The notes under the pieces: model-generated | Databases searched by the model: none | What the model saw: only the letters and a program-made list of their open reading frames with translations | Told to the model about the DNA's origin: nothing | Made by a program: the position numbers and the translations under genes | Assembly: GCF_900104025.1 (NCBI RefSeq) | Contig: NZ_FNIQ01000005.1 | Span: 372,001-436,000 of the forward strand | From: Geodermatophilus sp. DSM 45219 | Lineage (GTDB): Bacteria; Actinomycetota; Actinomycetes; Mycobacteriales; Geodermatophilaceae | DNA length: 64,000 nucleotides | Direction: 5' to 3' | Shown: in pieces, positions 7,229 through 20,370 of the stretch | Numbering within the stretch: the stretch's first letter is position 1 | How the letters are laid out: the number at the start of each line of letters is the position of its first letter

Positions 7229-7794
7229 TAGCGCACCAGCGGCAGGCCGGTGAAGCCGTGCCGCTCGTAGAGGGCGCGGGCCGGCGCGTGTCCGTCGTCC
7301 CCGCCGGTGCCGATGACGGCGAGCGGGACGCCCCGTGCGGCGATCTCGTCGACCGCCCGGCCGAGCAGCCGGCCGGCGATCCCGGCCCGCTGGTGCGCCG
7401 GGGCGACGGCGATCATCTCGACCTCCCCGACCGGCGTGGCGTCCTCCTCGGTCCACCGGACGGCGACGAAGCCGACCGGGACGCCGTCGACGTCGGCGAT
7501 CCAGGCATCGAGGGACCGGCACACCTCGGCCACCGCGGCGGCCTGTGCCGTCCGCCAGTCGGGGTGGACCATCCCGAACACCCGCGGCCCCATGACGGCC
7601 TCGAAGCTCGCGAACACCGGCTCCCACGCGTCGAGGGAGAAGGCGACGACCGCGTCGACGTCGGCGTCGGTCAGCGGCCGGATGGTGACACCCTGGAACG
7701 GCCCCGCTGCAGGGCTTCCGTTGGCCCCGTCCAGAGGCTCGTCCCGAGCCTGCGAGGGATGAGGAGGACGGGGTCCTTCTACTTCTATTCCCAT
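7213..7794 (-). CDS. GNAT family N-acetyltransferase
   Basis: An acetyl-CoA-dependent acyltransferase of the GNAT fold. The core begins [15 protein letters not shown], and the acetyl-CoA loop reads [14 protein letters not shown] with a C-terminal ALYERHGF motif. The only ATG/GTG/TTG in frame upstream of the core is the ATG at 7794, which overlaps the end of guaA and makes residues 2-36 a translation of the intergenic repeat at 7695. The usual start of such genes, a GTG before ACC ATC CGG, is GTC here (7686 region). Either the protein has a repeat-derived extension (193 residues in total) or a non-standard start is used. Substrate unknown. Confidence 0.75.
   Translation of the reverse strand: MGIEVEGPRPPHPSQARDEPLDGANGSPAAGPFQGVTIRPLTDADVDAVVAFSLDAWEPVFASFEAVMGPRVFGMVHPDWRTAQAAAVAEVCRSLDAWIADVDGVPVGFVAVRWTEEDATPVGEVEMIAVAPAHQRAGIAGRLLGRAVDEIAARGVPLAVIGTGGDDGHAPARALYERHGFTGLPLVRYYRAL
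7695..7777. repeat. GC-rich structured intergenic element, copy 2
   Basis: Outer arms CCCCGTCC (7725-7732) and GGACGGGG (7766-7773); inner arms GGCTCG (7736-7741) and CGAGCC (7745-7750) on a 3-nt loop. A further GGAACGGCCCC tail extends to 7695. It lies immediately after the guaA stop (7785, minus strand) and inside the extended GNAT frame. Best-conserved copy of the family. Confidence 0.75.
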
Positions 7795-9347
7795 TCGATG
7801 GTGCCCGGCGGCTTGCTCGTCACGTCGAGCACCACCCGGTTGACCTCGGGCACCTCGTTGGTGATCCGGGTGGAGATGCGGGCCAGCACGTCGTAGGGCA
7901 GCCGCGTCCAGTCGGCGGTCATCGCGTCCTCGCTGGACACCGGCCGCAGCACCACCGGGTGGCCGTAGGTGCGCCCGTCGCCCTGCACACCCACCGAGCG
8001 GACGTCGGCCAGCAGCACCACCGGGCACTGCCAGATCTCGCGGTCCAGGCCGGCGGCGGTGAGCTCGGCACGGGCGATCGCGTCGGCCTGCCGCAGCACG
8101 TCGAGCCGCTCCTGGGTCACCTCGCCGACGATCCGGATGCCCAGCCCCGGGCCGGGGAACGGCTGGCGCCACACCAGCGACTCGGGCAGCCCGAGCTGCA
8201 GGCCGACCTCGCGCACCTCGTCCTTGAACAGCGTCCGCAGCGGCTCGACCAGGGTGAACGTGAGGTCCTCGGGGAGCCCGCCGACGTTGTGGTGGCTCTT
8301 GATGTTCGCCGTCCCCGTGCCGCCGCCGGACTCGACGACGTCCGGGTACAGCGTGCCCTGCACGAGGAAGTCGACGGTCTCGCCGTGCGCCTCGGCGTCC
8401 TTCACGATGTCGAGCGCGGCCTGCTCGAAGACCCGGATGAACTCCCGGCCGATGACCTTGCGCTTCTGCTCGGGGTCGCTGGTCCCGGCCAGTGCTGCGA
8501 GGAACTGCCCGCGCGCGTCGACCACCCGCAGGTCCGCACCGGTGACGGCGACGAAGTCCCGCTCGATCTGCTCGGTCTCGCCCTCGCGCATCAGACCGTG
8601 GTCGACGTAGACGCAGGTCAGCCGGTCACCGACGGCCCGCTGCACGAGTGCCGCGGCGACCGCGGAGTCGACCCCGCCGGACAGCGCGCACAGCGCCCGC
8701 CGGTCGCCGACCTGGGCGCGGATCCGCTCGACCTGCTCCTCGACGACGTTGGCCATCGTCCAGGTCGGCTCGAGGCCGGCGATGTCGAACAGGAAGTGCT
8801 CGAGCACGGTCTGCCCGTGCGCGGTGTGCCGCACCTCGGGGTGGAACTGGACGCCGGCGAGCTTGCGGTCGACGTCCTCGAACGCGGCGACCGGCGCACC
8901 GGTGGAGGTGGCGGTGACGGTGAACCCGGGCGGGGCGGCGCTGACGGCGTCCCCGTGGCTCATCCACACCGACTGCTCGACCGGCAGCGAGCCGAACAGC
9001 CGGCCCTGCGTGGTGACCGTCAGCGGGGTGCCGCCGTACTCGCGGTCGCCGGTGCGGGCCACCGTGCCGCCCAGCGAGGCGGCCATCGCCTGGAAGCCGT
9101 AGCAGATGCCGAACGCCGGGACGCCGGCCTCGAACAGCGTCGGGTCGATCCGCGGGGCGTCGTCCGCGTAGACGCTGGACGGCCCGCCGGAGAGGACGAT
9201 CGCCGCCGGCTTGCGGGCGACGATCTCCTCGGCCGGGACGTCGGAGGGGACGATCTCGGAGTAGACCCCGGCCTCCCGGATCCGCCGCGCGATGAGCTGG
9301 GCGTACTGCGCGCCGAAGTCGACGACGAGGACGGTCGGGAACTCCAT
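7785..9347 (-). CDS. guaA: GMP synthase (glutamine-hydrolysing)
   Basis: A 520-residue enzyme converting XMP, glutamine and ATP to GMP, the last step of guanine nucleotide synthesis, in the cytosol. The N-terminal class I amidotransferase domain has Cys82 in GICYGFQ and the His-Glu pair in FHPEV; the ATP pyrophosphatase domain has the P-loop SGGVDSAV; the C-terminal dimerisation domain ends GTIEWE. Length is normal. ATG 9347 shares one base with the guaB3 stop (TGATG), so translation is coupled; a GTG one codon earlier is an alternative. It is last in the guaB-guaB3-guaA operon. Confidence 0.97.
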   Translation of the reverse strand: MEFPTVLVVDFGAQYAQLIARRIREAGVYSEIVPSDVPAEEIVARKPAAIVLSGGPSSVYADDAPRIDPTLFEAGVPAFGICYGFQAMAASLGGTVARTGDREYGGTPLTVTTQGRLFGSLPVEQSVWMSHGDAVSAAPPGFTVTATSTGAPVAAFEDVDRKLAGVQFHPEVRHTAHGQTVLEHFLFDIAGLEPTWTMANVVEEQVERIRAQVGDRRALCALSGGVDSAVAAALVQRAVGDRLTCVYVDHGLMREGETEQIERDFVAVTGADLRVVDARGQFLAALAGTSDPEQKRKVIGREFIRVFEQAALDIVKDAEAHGETVDFLVQGTLYPDVVESGGGTGTANIKSHHNVGGLPEDLTFTLVEPLRTLFKDEVREVGLQLGLPESLVWRQPFPGPGLGIRIVGEVTQERLDVLRQADAIARAELTAAGLDREIWQCPVVLLADVRSVGVQGDGRTYGHPVVLRPVSSEDAMTADWTRLPYDVLARISTRITNEVPEVNRVVLDVTSKPPGTIEWE

Positions 9348-10522
9348 CACGACCCGCCGATGCCCTGCTGCCCGGAGCCACCCTCCCGGGGGGCCCCTCC
9401 CCCAATCACGAGGTCGACCCGCTGGAACTCCTTGAGGTCCCGGTAGCCGGTCTTGGCCATCGTCCGGCGCAGCGCGCCGAACAGGTTGGTCCGCCCGTCG
9501 GCGCTGCGGGCCTCCCCGAGCAGCACGTCGTGCAGGGAGCCCGCCGGGGCGACCGGGGCCGAGGTCCCGCCGCGGGGCAGCCGCGGGTGCGCCGCCACCG
9601 AGTCCCACCAGATCCCCCCGCCGGGCGCCTCGGCGGCCGCGCGGAGCGGCTCGCCGACCTGCACGGCGTCCGCCCCGCAGGCCAGGGCGCGGGCGATGGC
9701 GCCGCTGGTCTCGATCCGGCCGTTGGCGATGACGTGCACGTAGCGGCCGCCGGTCTCGTCGAGGTAGTCGCGGCGGGCCGCGGCGGCGTCGGCGATGGCA
9801 CTGGCCAGCGGCACCCGGATGCCCATGACGGCGTCGGTGGTCGAGTAGGTGTCGGCGCCCACGCCCACGATCACACCGGCCGCACCGGTGCGCATGAGGT
9901 GCAGGGTGGTCTGGTAGTCAGCGGCCCCGCCGACGACGACGGGGACGTCGAGGTCGGCGATGAACTCCTTGAGGTTGAGCGCCTCGCCCGACGTGGTGAC
10001 GTGCTCCGCGGACACGATGGTGCCCTGGATGACCAGCAGGTCGACGCCGGCGGCCAGCACCGTCGGGGCCAGCTGGAGGGTGTGCTGCGGCGAGACGCGC
10101 ACCGCCGTGGTCACGCCGGCGTCGCGGACCTCCTTGACCCGTGCGGCGATCAGGTCCGGGTCGACCGGCCGGGCGTAGACCTCCTGCAGCAGCGACACCG
10201 GCGGCGGCCCGTCACCGGCGGCCTCACGCAGCCGCTGGTAGGCCGGCTCGGGGTCCTCGTAGCGGGTCCACAGCCCCTCGGCGTTGAGCACCCCGAGCCC
10301 GCCGGCCTGCCCGACGGCGATCGCGGTGGCCGGGCTGACCACCGCGTCCGACGGGCTGGTGACCAGCGGGATGTCGAACCGGAAGGCGTCGATCTGCCAG
10401 GCGGTCGAGACGTCGTCCATGTCCCGGGTGCGCCGGCTGGGGACGATGGAGACCTCGTCGAGGTCGTACCCCCGGCGGGCGAAGCGGTTGAGGCCGATCT
10501 CGACGGTGTCGCGCGTGGGCAT
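9347..10522 (-). CDS. guaB3: GuaB3 family IMP dehydrogenase-related protein
   Basis: A 391-residue TIM-barrel protein of the IMPDH/GMPR superfamily without CBS domains, typical of Actinobacteria. The barrel, nucleotide-binding (GGAADYQTT) and NAD-side segments are present. The active-site loop that carries the catalytic cysteine in IMPDH reads [11 protein letters not shown] at residues 220-230 and has no cysteine, so a covalent E-XMP intermediate cannot form in the usual way. Cyanobacterial GuaB3 has been reported as a GMP reductase, but those proteins keep the cysteine, so the activity here is open. It sits 2 nt after guaB and overlaps guaA by 1 nt. Confidence 0.93.
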   Translation of the reverse strand: MPTRDTVEIGLNRFARRGYDLDEVSIVPSRRTRDMDDVSTAWQIDAFRFDIPLVTSPSDAVVSPATAIAVGQAGGLGVLNAEGLWTRYEDPEPAYQRLREAAGDGPPPVSLLQEVYARPVDPDLIAARVKEVRDAGVTTAVRVSPQHTLQLAPTVLAAGVDLLVIQGTIVSAEHVTTSGEALNLKEFIADLDVPVVVGGAADYQTTLHLMRTGAAGVIVGVGADTYSTTDAVMGIRVPLASAIADAAAARRDYLDETGGRYVHVIANGRIETSGAIARALACGADAVQVGEPLRAAAEAPGGGIWWDSVAAHPRLPRGGTSAPVAPAGSLHDVLLGEARSADGRTNLFGALRRTMAKTGYRDLKEFQRVDLVIGGGAPREGGSGQQGIGGS

Positions 10523-10524
10523 GG

Positions 10525-13507
<2,983 letters not shown>

Positions 13508-13836
13508 GCCTGCTCCTCGCTCGCCGGTCGCACGTCTCGACCGGGTCCACCGCCCGGGTCCCCCGGCCGGGTGTCGCTCGGACGCGTCCCGCCCGGGGAC
13601 TCCGTCGTCGCGCCGGCCGCGCCGGTCGCCTCGGGTGTCCCGGGGCGGTGTTCGGCAGGGCCTGCAGCCACCTTGATCGACTACACGGGCGGGCGACAGC
13701 CGCTCTCACCCAGCGGGGGGAGGCCGGAGCCGACAAAATGCAGGGTCACCGTGTGTTTGACCCGCGGAGGCCTCGGGCACCCGGCCCCATGCGACCGGAC
13801 CGCCCCCTCCGGCTCGCACCGAGCCGAGGAGGACGA
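13508..13836. other. 329-bp divergent regulatory gap between bldM-like and whiD-like genes
   Basis: No gene, tRNA or convincing -35/-10 pair is seen. Notable points are TTGACC at 13757-13762, an AT-richer ACAAAAT at 13733-13739 in otherwise very GC-rich DNA, and TTGATC at 13673-13678. The size suggests complex developmental control of the two divergent regulators, perhaps by alternative sigma factors whose sites I cannot recognise. Confidence 0.4.
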
Positions 13837-14136
13837 ATGGCCGACATCCGCCGCCTGCCCACGCCCGTTGCCGAGGTCTGGGACTGGCAGCTGCACGGCG
13901 CCTGCCGCGGGGAGAGCACGGCTCTCTTCTTCCACCCGGACGGCGAGCGCGGCCCGGCCCGAGCCCGTCGCCAGGCAGCCGCGAAGGCGGTCTGCGGCCG
14001 CTGCCCGGTCGTCGAGTCCTGCCTGAAGCACGCACTGTCGGTCCGCGAGCCCTACGGCGTCTGGGGCGGCATGAGCGAGGAGGAGCGGGCCCGGCTGATC
14101 GCCGCGGAGCCCGCCGCCGTCGCCGCGGGGGTCTGA
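13837..14136 (+). CDS. whiB3: WhiB-family iron-sulfur transcription factor, WhiD/WhiB3 type
   Basis: A 99-residue Wbl protein. Cys23, Cys53, Cys56 and Cys62 form the C-x29-C-x2-C-x5-C set that holds a [4Fe-4S] cluster, and the GVWGG turn (residues 74-78) precedes the basic tail. The N-terminus with WDWQLHGACRG and FFHPDGERG matches Mycobacterium WhiB3 and Streptomyces WhiD rather than WhiB1 or WhiB2. Such proteins bind region 4 of the principal sigma factor and respond to redox or NO. ATG 13837 has an ideal GAGGAGG 5 nt upstream. Synteny with bldM and groEL1 supports WhiD orthology and a developmental or stress role. Confidence 0.93.
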   Translation: MADIRRLPTPVAEVWDWQLHGACRGESTALFFHPDGERGPARARRQAAAKAVCGRCPVVESCLKHALSVREPYGVWGGMSEEERARLIAAEPAAVAAGV

Positions 14137-14138
14137 AG

Positions 14139-14200
14139 GAGGACCCCGCGTCCCCCATCCCCCGGAGGCTCGGGACGGGGCCCTGACGCGGGGCCGTTCC
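14139..14200. repeat. GC-rich structured intergenic element, copy 3
   Basis: Outer arms CCCCGCGTC (14144-14152) and GACGCGGGG (14185-14193), then the CCGTTCC tail. It begins 3 nt after the whiD-like stop, in the forward orientation for this plus-strand gene (AGGACCCC next to the stop). Confidence 0.75.
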
Positions 14201-14210
14201 AGAGAGTCAC

Positions 14211-14250
14211 CGAGAGGGCCGGTCCAGCAGCTGCTGGACCGGCCCTCTCG
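14211..14250. terminator. Perfect 40-bp palindrome
   Basis: The left arm, starting CGAGAGGGCC and ending in CAGCAG (14211-14230), is exactly complementary to 14231-14250, with no mismatch and no fixed loop. It separates the converging whiD-like and groEL1 genes and is likely a bidirectional terminator. Two other structured elements flank it. Confidence 0.8.
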
Positions 14251-14291
14251 GCGTCTGCGGGACGGTTGCGGACAGCATCCGGGCTCACGAT

Positions 14292-14353
14292 CGCGGCTCC
14301 TGGCTCACGGTCGGTGGTGAGCCAGGAGCCGCGGTGATCAGCTCAGCTGATCA
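14292..14353. repeat. Two-hairpin REP-like element, copy A
   Basis: Hairpin 1 has perfect 17-bp arms (14292-14308 and 14317-14333; core GGCTCCTGGCTCAC) with an 8-nt loop. Hairpin 2 is TGATCAGCT-c-AGCTGATCA (14335-14353), followed by TCGAG. The same two-part layout recurs at 25749-25808 after glmS. Here it lies 14 bp after the groEL1 stop. Confidence 0.75.
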
Positions 14354-14367
14354 TCGAGCGGGTCAGC

Positions 14368-16492
<2,125 letters not shown>

Positions 16493-16594
16493 GTGGTGAC
16501 GCCCCCTTCGGTGTCGGACGGCTGGTGGGCTTGCATGCTGTGGCACGGGGGCCGGGGCCTGCCGTCGCGGGGGTCAGGCACCTGCCCGTGTCGA

Positions 16595-16621
16595 TTGGCA
16601 CTCTACCTACGAGAGTGCCAG
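16595..16621. promoter_or_regulatory. CIRCE operator (HrcA site)
   Basis: TTGGCACTC (16595-16603), a 9-nt spacer, and GAGTGCCAG (16613-16621). This matches the CIRCE consensus TTAGCACTC-N9-GAGTGCTAA with 8-bp perfect arms. The heat-shock repressor HrcA binds it, so groES-groEL1 should be derepressed on heat shock. Confidence 0.92.
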
Positions 16622-16629
16622 CCGCTCAA
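16600..16629 (-). promoter_or_regulatory. groES-groEL1 promoter
   Basis: On the minus strand, -35 TTGAGC (16624-16629), an 18-nt spacer and -10 TAGAGT (16600-16605). The spacer and -10 are covered by CIRCE, which explains repression by HrcA. The mRNA leader would be about 100 nt. Confidence 0.7.
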
Positions 16630-16676
16630 CCGGGTCCCCGGAGCAGGCGGCAGACCCGTGCGGGACGCTCTCCTGC

Positions 16677-17888
16677 GTGTCCGACGACGTGCTCGCCCAG
16701 CTCCGCTGGCTGCGCACCCCCGAGGGGACGGCGGGCGTGGCCCGTGCGGCCGCCTTGCTCGCCGAGGGCGCCGACCTGCTGACCGGGCTGGCCCGGCTGC
16801 GGGCGGAGGTCGGGGCGGAGCACGCCGGGCCGGCCTGGGAGCTGGCGCGGCTGCGCGCGCGGGCGCGGCCGCTGTTCGGCGCCGACGCCGACGTCCTGTT
16901 CCTCACCGCCGACACCCTCGAGCAGGCCGGCCGTCCCGCGCTGGCCACCCGGCGGGCGCGGCGGCTGCTGGGGGACGACGCCGACTCGGCCGCCGACCTC
17001 GGCTGCGCGTCCGGCACCGACACCGTCGCCCTGGCGCGGGCCGGGGCGACCGTGCTCGCCGTCGACACCGACCCGGTGGCCCGCGAGCTGACCGCTGCCA
17101 ACGCGGAGGCGCTCGGGGTGGCTGACCGGGTGTGGGTGGTCGCCGGGGACGCCGTCGAGCTGGTCGACGCCGCCCGTGGTGGCGAGGTGGCCGGCTGCGG
17201 CGCCGCCGTCCTGGACCCGGCCCGGCGGGCCGGCGGGCGACGGCAACTGGACCCCGACCGCTGGTCACCGCCCTGGTCGACGGTGGTGACACTGCTGGAG
17301 CGCATGCCCCGCGCGGTGGTGAAGGTGGCCCCGGGTCTGGACCACGAGCGGGTGCCGGCCGGGGTCGAGGCGGAGTGGGTGTCGGCGGGCGGCTCGATCG
17401 TCGAGGCGCTGCTGTGGGGGCGCGGGGTCTCGTCGGTGTGGCGGCGGGCGTCCCTGGTGCGGGACGGCGCGGTGCTGGAGCTGACCGCCGACGCCGACCC
17501 CGGGCCCGCGCCGACCGGTCCGGTGCGCGGCCGGCTGCACGAGCCGGACCCGGCGGTGATCCGCTCGGGGCTGGTGTCGCTGGTCGCGGCCGACCTCGGC
17601 GCCACGCTGGTCGACCCGACGATCGCCTACCTGACCTCCGACGTGGAGGCCGGCTCCCCCTGGGTGTCCTCCTACCGGGTCGACGAGGTGCTGCCGTTCA
17701 ACCTGAAGAAGCTCAAGGCGCTGCTGCGCGCCCGCGACGTCGGCCGGGTCGTGGTCAAGAAGCGCGGCTCCGCGATCGAGCCGGAGGCACTCGCCCGCCA
17801 GCTGCGCGGCCCGGGCGCGGGGACGGCGACCGTCGTCGTCACCCGCGTCGCCGGCACGCCCACAGCGCTCGTCTGCGACCTCCGCTGA
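16677..17888 (+). CDS. Class I SAM-dependent methyltransferase with THUMP-like C-terminal domain
   Basis: A 403-residue protein. The SAM-binding motif I is [17 protein letters not shown] near residue 105-120, followed by the acidic motif VLAVDTDP and a DPARR motif IV-like segment (VLDPARRAG). The C-terminal part ([24 protein letters not shown]) is the THUMP-like region found in this actinobacterial family, which suggests RNA as substrate. GTG 16677 begins [16 protein letters not shown]. It is divergent from groES, across the CIRCE region, and convergent with tsaD. The target nucleotide is unknown. Confidence 0.82.
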   Translation: MSDDVLAQLRWLRTPEGTAGVARAAALLAEGADLLTGLARLRAEVGAEHAGPAWELARLRARARPLFGADADVLFLTADTLEQAGRPALATRRARRLLGDDADSAADLGCASGTDTVALARAGATVLAVDTDPVARELTAANAEALGVADRVWVVAGDAVELVDAARGGEVAGCGAAVLDPARRAGGRRQLDPDRWSPPWSTVVTLLERMPRAVVKVAPGLDHERVPAGVEAEWVSAGGSIVEALLWGRGVSSVWRRASLVRDGAVLELTADADPGPAPTGPVRGRLHEPDPAVIRSGLVSLVAADLGATLVDPTIAYLTSDVEAGSPWVSSYRVDEVLPFNLKKLKALLRARDVGRVVVKKRGSAIEPEALARQLRGPGAGTATVVVTRVAGTPTALVCDLR

Positions 17889-17894
17889 CCACCA

Positions 17895-17906
17895 TTATCG
17901 CGATAA
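17895..17906. other. Perfect 12-bp palindrome TTATCGCGATAA
   Basis: It lies in the 27-bp gap between the methyltransferase gene and tsaD, which converge. Too short for a strong GC-rich terminator, and AT-rich relative to its surroundings. A protein-binding site is possible. Confidence 0.4.
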
Positions 17907-17915
17907 AGGCGGTCC

Positions 17916-18950
17916 TCAGCGGGTGACGACCTCGATCGGCAGGGAGCTGTCGGCGCCGACGTCCGGTGCCGACGGTGCCACCCCCGCCTCGACCAGCCGC
18001 GAGCCGAGCGCGGCGACCATCGCGCCGTTGTCGGTGCACAGCCGCGGACTGGGCACCCGCAGCACGATGCCCGCCGCGGCGCACCGCTCCTCGGCCAGCG
18101 CGCGCAGCCGCGAGTTGGCCGCGACCCCGCCGCCGAGCACCAGGTGGTCGACGCCCTGGTCGCGGCAGGCGCGGACCGCCTTGGCGGTCAGCACGTCGGC
18201 GACCGCCTCCTGGAAGGACGCCGCGACGTCGGCCACGGGCACCGGCTCCCCCGCCCGCTGCCGGGCCTCGACCCACCGGGCGACGGCGGTCTTCAGGCCG
18301 GAGAAGGAGAAGTCGTAGGGGGCGTCGCGGGGGCCGGTGAGCCCGCGCGGGAACGCGATCGCGGCCGGGTCGCCCTCGCGCGCCGCCCTGTCGATCGGCG
18401 GGCCGCCGGGGAACGGCATGCCCAGCACCCGGGCGACCTTGTCGAAGGCCTCCCCCGCCGCGTCGTCGATCGTGCGGCCCAGCGACTGCACCTCGCGGGC
18501 GAGGTCGGGCACCAGCAGCAGCGAGCTGTGCCCGCCGGAGACCAGCAGCGCCAGCGACGGCTCGGCGAGCTTCCCGTGCTGCAGCTCGTCGACGGCGACG
18601 TGCGCGGCCAGGTGGTTGACCCCGTACAGCGGCTTGTCCAGGGCCAGCGCGTAGGCCTTGGCCGCGGCCAGCCCGACCAGCAGCGCGCCGGTGAGCCCCG
18701 GGCCGGCGGTCACCGCCACCGCGTCGACGTCGGACGCCTGCACCCCGGCCTCGGCCAGCGCCCGGTGCACCGCCGGCACCATCGCCTCCAGGTGCGCCCG
18801 CGAGGCGATCTCGGGCACCACCCCGCCGAAGCGCTCGTGCTCGGCCACCGAGGTGGCCAGCGCGTCGGAGAGCAGCGTCCGCCCGCGCACGAGGCCGACC
18901 CCGGTCTCGTCGCACGAGGTCTCGAATCCCAGGACCAGCGGCTCAGCCAC
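17916..18950 (-). CDS. tsaD: tRNA N6-adenosine threonylcarbamoyltransferase TsaD
   Basis: A 344-residue enzyme transferring threonylcarbamoyl from TC-AMP to A37 of ANN-decoding tRNAs, together with TsaB and TsaE. The ASKHA nucleotide fold is present, with the metal-binding H113-x3-H117 in VNHLAAH and the SGGHSSLLL loop. The start GTG lies inside the end of rimI (8-nt overlap). It is last in the alr-hydrolase-UDG-tsaE-NUDIX-tsaB-rimI-tsaD block. Essential in most bacteria. Confidence 0.97.
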   Translation of the reverse strand: MAEPLVLGFETSCDETGVGLVRGRTLLSDALATSVAEHERFGGVVPEIASRAHLEAMVPAVHRALAEAGVQASDVDAVAVTAGPGLTGALLVGLAAAKAYALALDKPLYGVNHLAAHVAVDELQHGKLAEPSLALLVSGGHSSLLLVPDLAREVQSLGRTIDDAAGEAFDKVARVLGMPFPGGPPIDRAAREGDPAAIAFPRGLTGPRDAPYDFSFSGLKTAVARWVEARQRAGEPVPVADVAASFQEAVADVLTAKAVRACRDQGVDHLVLGGGVAANSRLRALAEERCAAAGIVLRVPSPRLCTDNGAMVAALGSRLVEAGVAPSAPDVGADSSLPIEVVTR

Positions 18951-19395
18951 GCGGCACCTCCCGTTTCATCACGACGGCGTCCGTGCCGCTCGGCTGGTAG
19001 TAGCGCGGTCGCCGTCCGATCTCGGTGAACCCGCGCCGCCGGTACAGCTCCTGCGCCACCCCGTTGTCCGCGCGGACCTCCAGCAGGACGACGGGGCTGC
19101 GCCGGTCGGCCTCGGCGAGCAGCGCGTCGAGCAGCAGCGCGCCGATCCCCTCGCCCTGGCGGTCCTCGGCGACCCCGATGGTGGCCACGTGCGCCTCGTC
19201 GTCGTAGGCGATGAGCCCGGCGTACCCGACGACCCGGTCGCCGTCCTCGGCCACCAGGTAGAGCCGGGTGTCGGGGCGGGCGAGCTCGTCGCGGTACATC
19301 GCCCGGGTCCAGGTGTCCGGGGCGAACAGCTGGTCCTCGAGCTCGAGGACGGCGTCCAGGTCGGCCGGCCGCATGGGCCGCAGCCGCGCCGTCAC
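18943..19395 (-). CDS. rimI: Ribosomal protein S18-alanine N-acetyltransferase-like
   Basis: A 150-residue GNAT enzyme. RimI acetylates protein N-termini, classically that of S18, using acetyl-CoA. The acetyl-CoA-binding loop [13 protein letters not shown] and the C-terminal [19 protein letters not shown], split over two strands, are typical. GTG 19395 gives a 4-nt overlap with the tsaB stop. Position between tsaB and tsaD is the conserved bacterial arrangement and is the main reason to prefer RimI over a generic GNAT. Confidence 0.92.
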   Translation of the reverse strand: MTARLRPMRPADLDAVLELEDQLFAPDTWTRAMYRDELARPDTRLYLVAEDGDRVVGYAGLIAYDDEAHVATIGVAEDRQGEGIGALLLDALLAEADRRSPVVLLEVRADNGVAQELYRRRGFTEIGRRPRYYQPSGTDAVVMKREVPRG

Positions 19396-20030
19396 GTCGT
19401 GGTCACCGGCTTGAACGACGTCGGCGGGACGGCGTCCGGGCGGCGCAGGTACAGCGGCACCAGCGGCGCGGCGGACGACGGGTCGGCCAGCTGCGCCGCC
19501 GCGGCACGCACCAGCCCCGCCGTCGTCACCTCGGCCGGGGTGACCTCCACGCCCAGCCGCCCGGCGAACCGGACGTCACCCACCACCGGGCCGACGACCG
19601 TCAGCTCCTCCGGCCGCGCCACGCCGGGGCCGTCGACCCGCGAGCCGTCGGCGGCGTAGGCGGCCCAGTAGACCTCCTTGCGCCGGGCGTCGGTGACCAC
19701 GGTGCGGGCGCCGGAGCCCACGGCGTCCAGCGAGCAGACACCCACCACGGGCAGCCCGCGGGCGTCGGCGATGGCGGCGGCGGTGACCACGCCGACGCGC
19801 AGCCCGGTGAACGGCCCGGGACCCAGGCCGGTCACGACGGCGTCGACCTCGGCCAGCGGCAGCCCGGCGTCGCCCAGCACGTCGGTGACGGCGACGGTCA
19901 GCAGCTCGGCGTGCCGGTTGCCCGAGGGCACCGCGCGCTCGGCGAGCACCTCGGTCGCGCCGTCCGGCGACCACCGGGCGAGGCCGGTAACCAGCGTCGG
20001 CGTGGCGGTGTCGAGGGCGAGGACGAGCAC
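19392..20030 (-). CDS. tsaB: tRNA threonylcarbamoyladenosine biosynthesis protein TsaB
   Basis: A 212-residue inactive TsaD paralogue that scaffolds the TsaB-TsaD-TsaE complex making t6A37. The N-terminal VLALDTATP and the GPGPFTGLRVG loop are diagnostic. Two GTG codons compete. GTG 20030 is preferred because TAGGCT (20039-20044) ends 8 nt upstream and the encoded start VLVLALDT is typical; GTG 20036 would lie almost on the -10. So tsaB probably has its own leaderless promoter inside the larger block. Confidence 0.94.
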   Translation of the reverse strand: MLVLALDTATPTLVTGLARWSPDGATEVLAERAVPSGNRHAELLTVAVTDVLGDAGLPLAEVDAVVTGLGPGPFTGLRVGVVTAAAIADARGLPVVGVCSLDAVGSGARTVVTDARRKEVYWAAYAADGSRVDGPGVARPEELTVVGPVVGDVRFAGRLGVEVTPAEVTTAGLVRAAAAQLADPSSAAPLVPLYLRRPDAVPPTSFKPVTTT

Positions 20031-20038
20031 GACCACCC

Positions 20039-20044
20039 AGCCTA
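20039..20044 (-). promoter_or_regulatory. -10 hexamer TAGGCT, internal promoter of tsaB-rimI-tsaD
   Basis: Minus-strand TAGGCT, 8 nt before GTG 20030, in the 25-nt gap after the NUDIX gene. No ribosome site lies between. Confidence 0.5.
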
Positions 20045-20055
20045 GTCAGCGCACC

Positions 20056-20370
20056 TCAGCCGGCACCCGCCACCGCCTGCCGGACCACGTCGACGCAGGC
20101 GGGGTGGGCCAGCCGCAGCTCGCCGTCCTCGATGCGGTCCGGCCGCGTCGTCTCCCGCGGGACCACGCCGACCTCCTCGCGCAGCTCCCGGGCCAGCGCC
20201 GTCCGCTCGTCCTCGCCGGGCTCGACGTGGCCGCCGGGGAGGTCCCACACGTCGGGGTGCCAGCGGCGCCCCGGCGACCGGTGGCCCAGCAGCACCTCGG
20301 TGCCGCGGACGAGCAGGCCCGCGACGACGTGGTGGACGGTCAGCGGGTCCAGTCCAGCCGCCGTGCCCAC
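20056..20370 (-). CDS. NUDIX hydrolase
   Basis: A small (about 104-residue) NUDIX hydrolase that would cleave nucleoside diphosphate-linked substrates. The NUDIX box G-x5-E-x7-RE-x2-EE-x-G is complete: GHVEPGEDERTALARELREE, followed by VGV. Metal-binding glutamates are all present. The start is uncertain: no start codon follows the tsaE stop, and the nearest usable one is GTG 20370, which overlaps tsaE by 31 nt. Insertion of a NUDIX gene between tsaE and tsaB is unusual. Substrate unknown; house-cleaning of oxidised nucleotides is one option. Confidence 0.78.
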   Translation of the reverse strand: MGTAAGLDPLTVHHVVAGLLVRGTEVLLGHRSPGRRWHPDVWDLPGGHVEPGEDERTALARELREEVGVVPRETTRPDRIEDGELRLAHPACVDVVRQAVAGAG

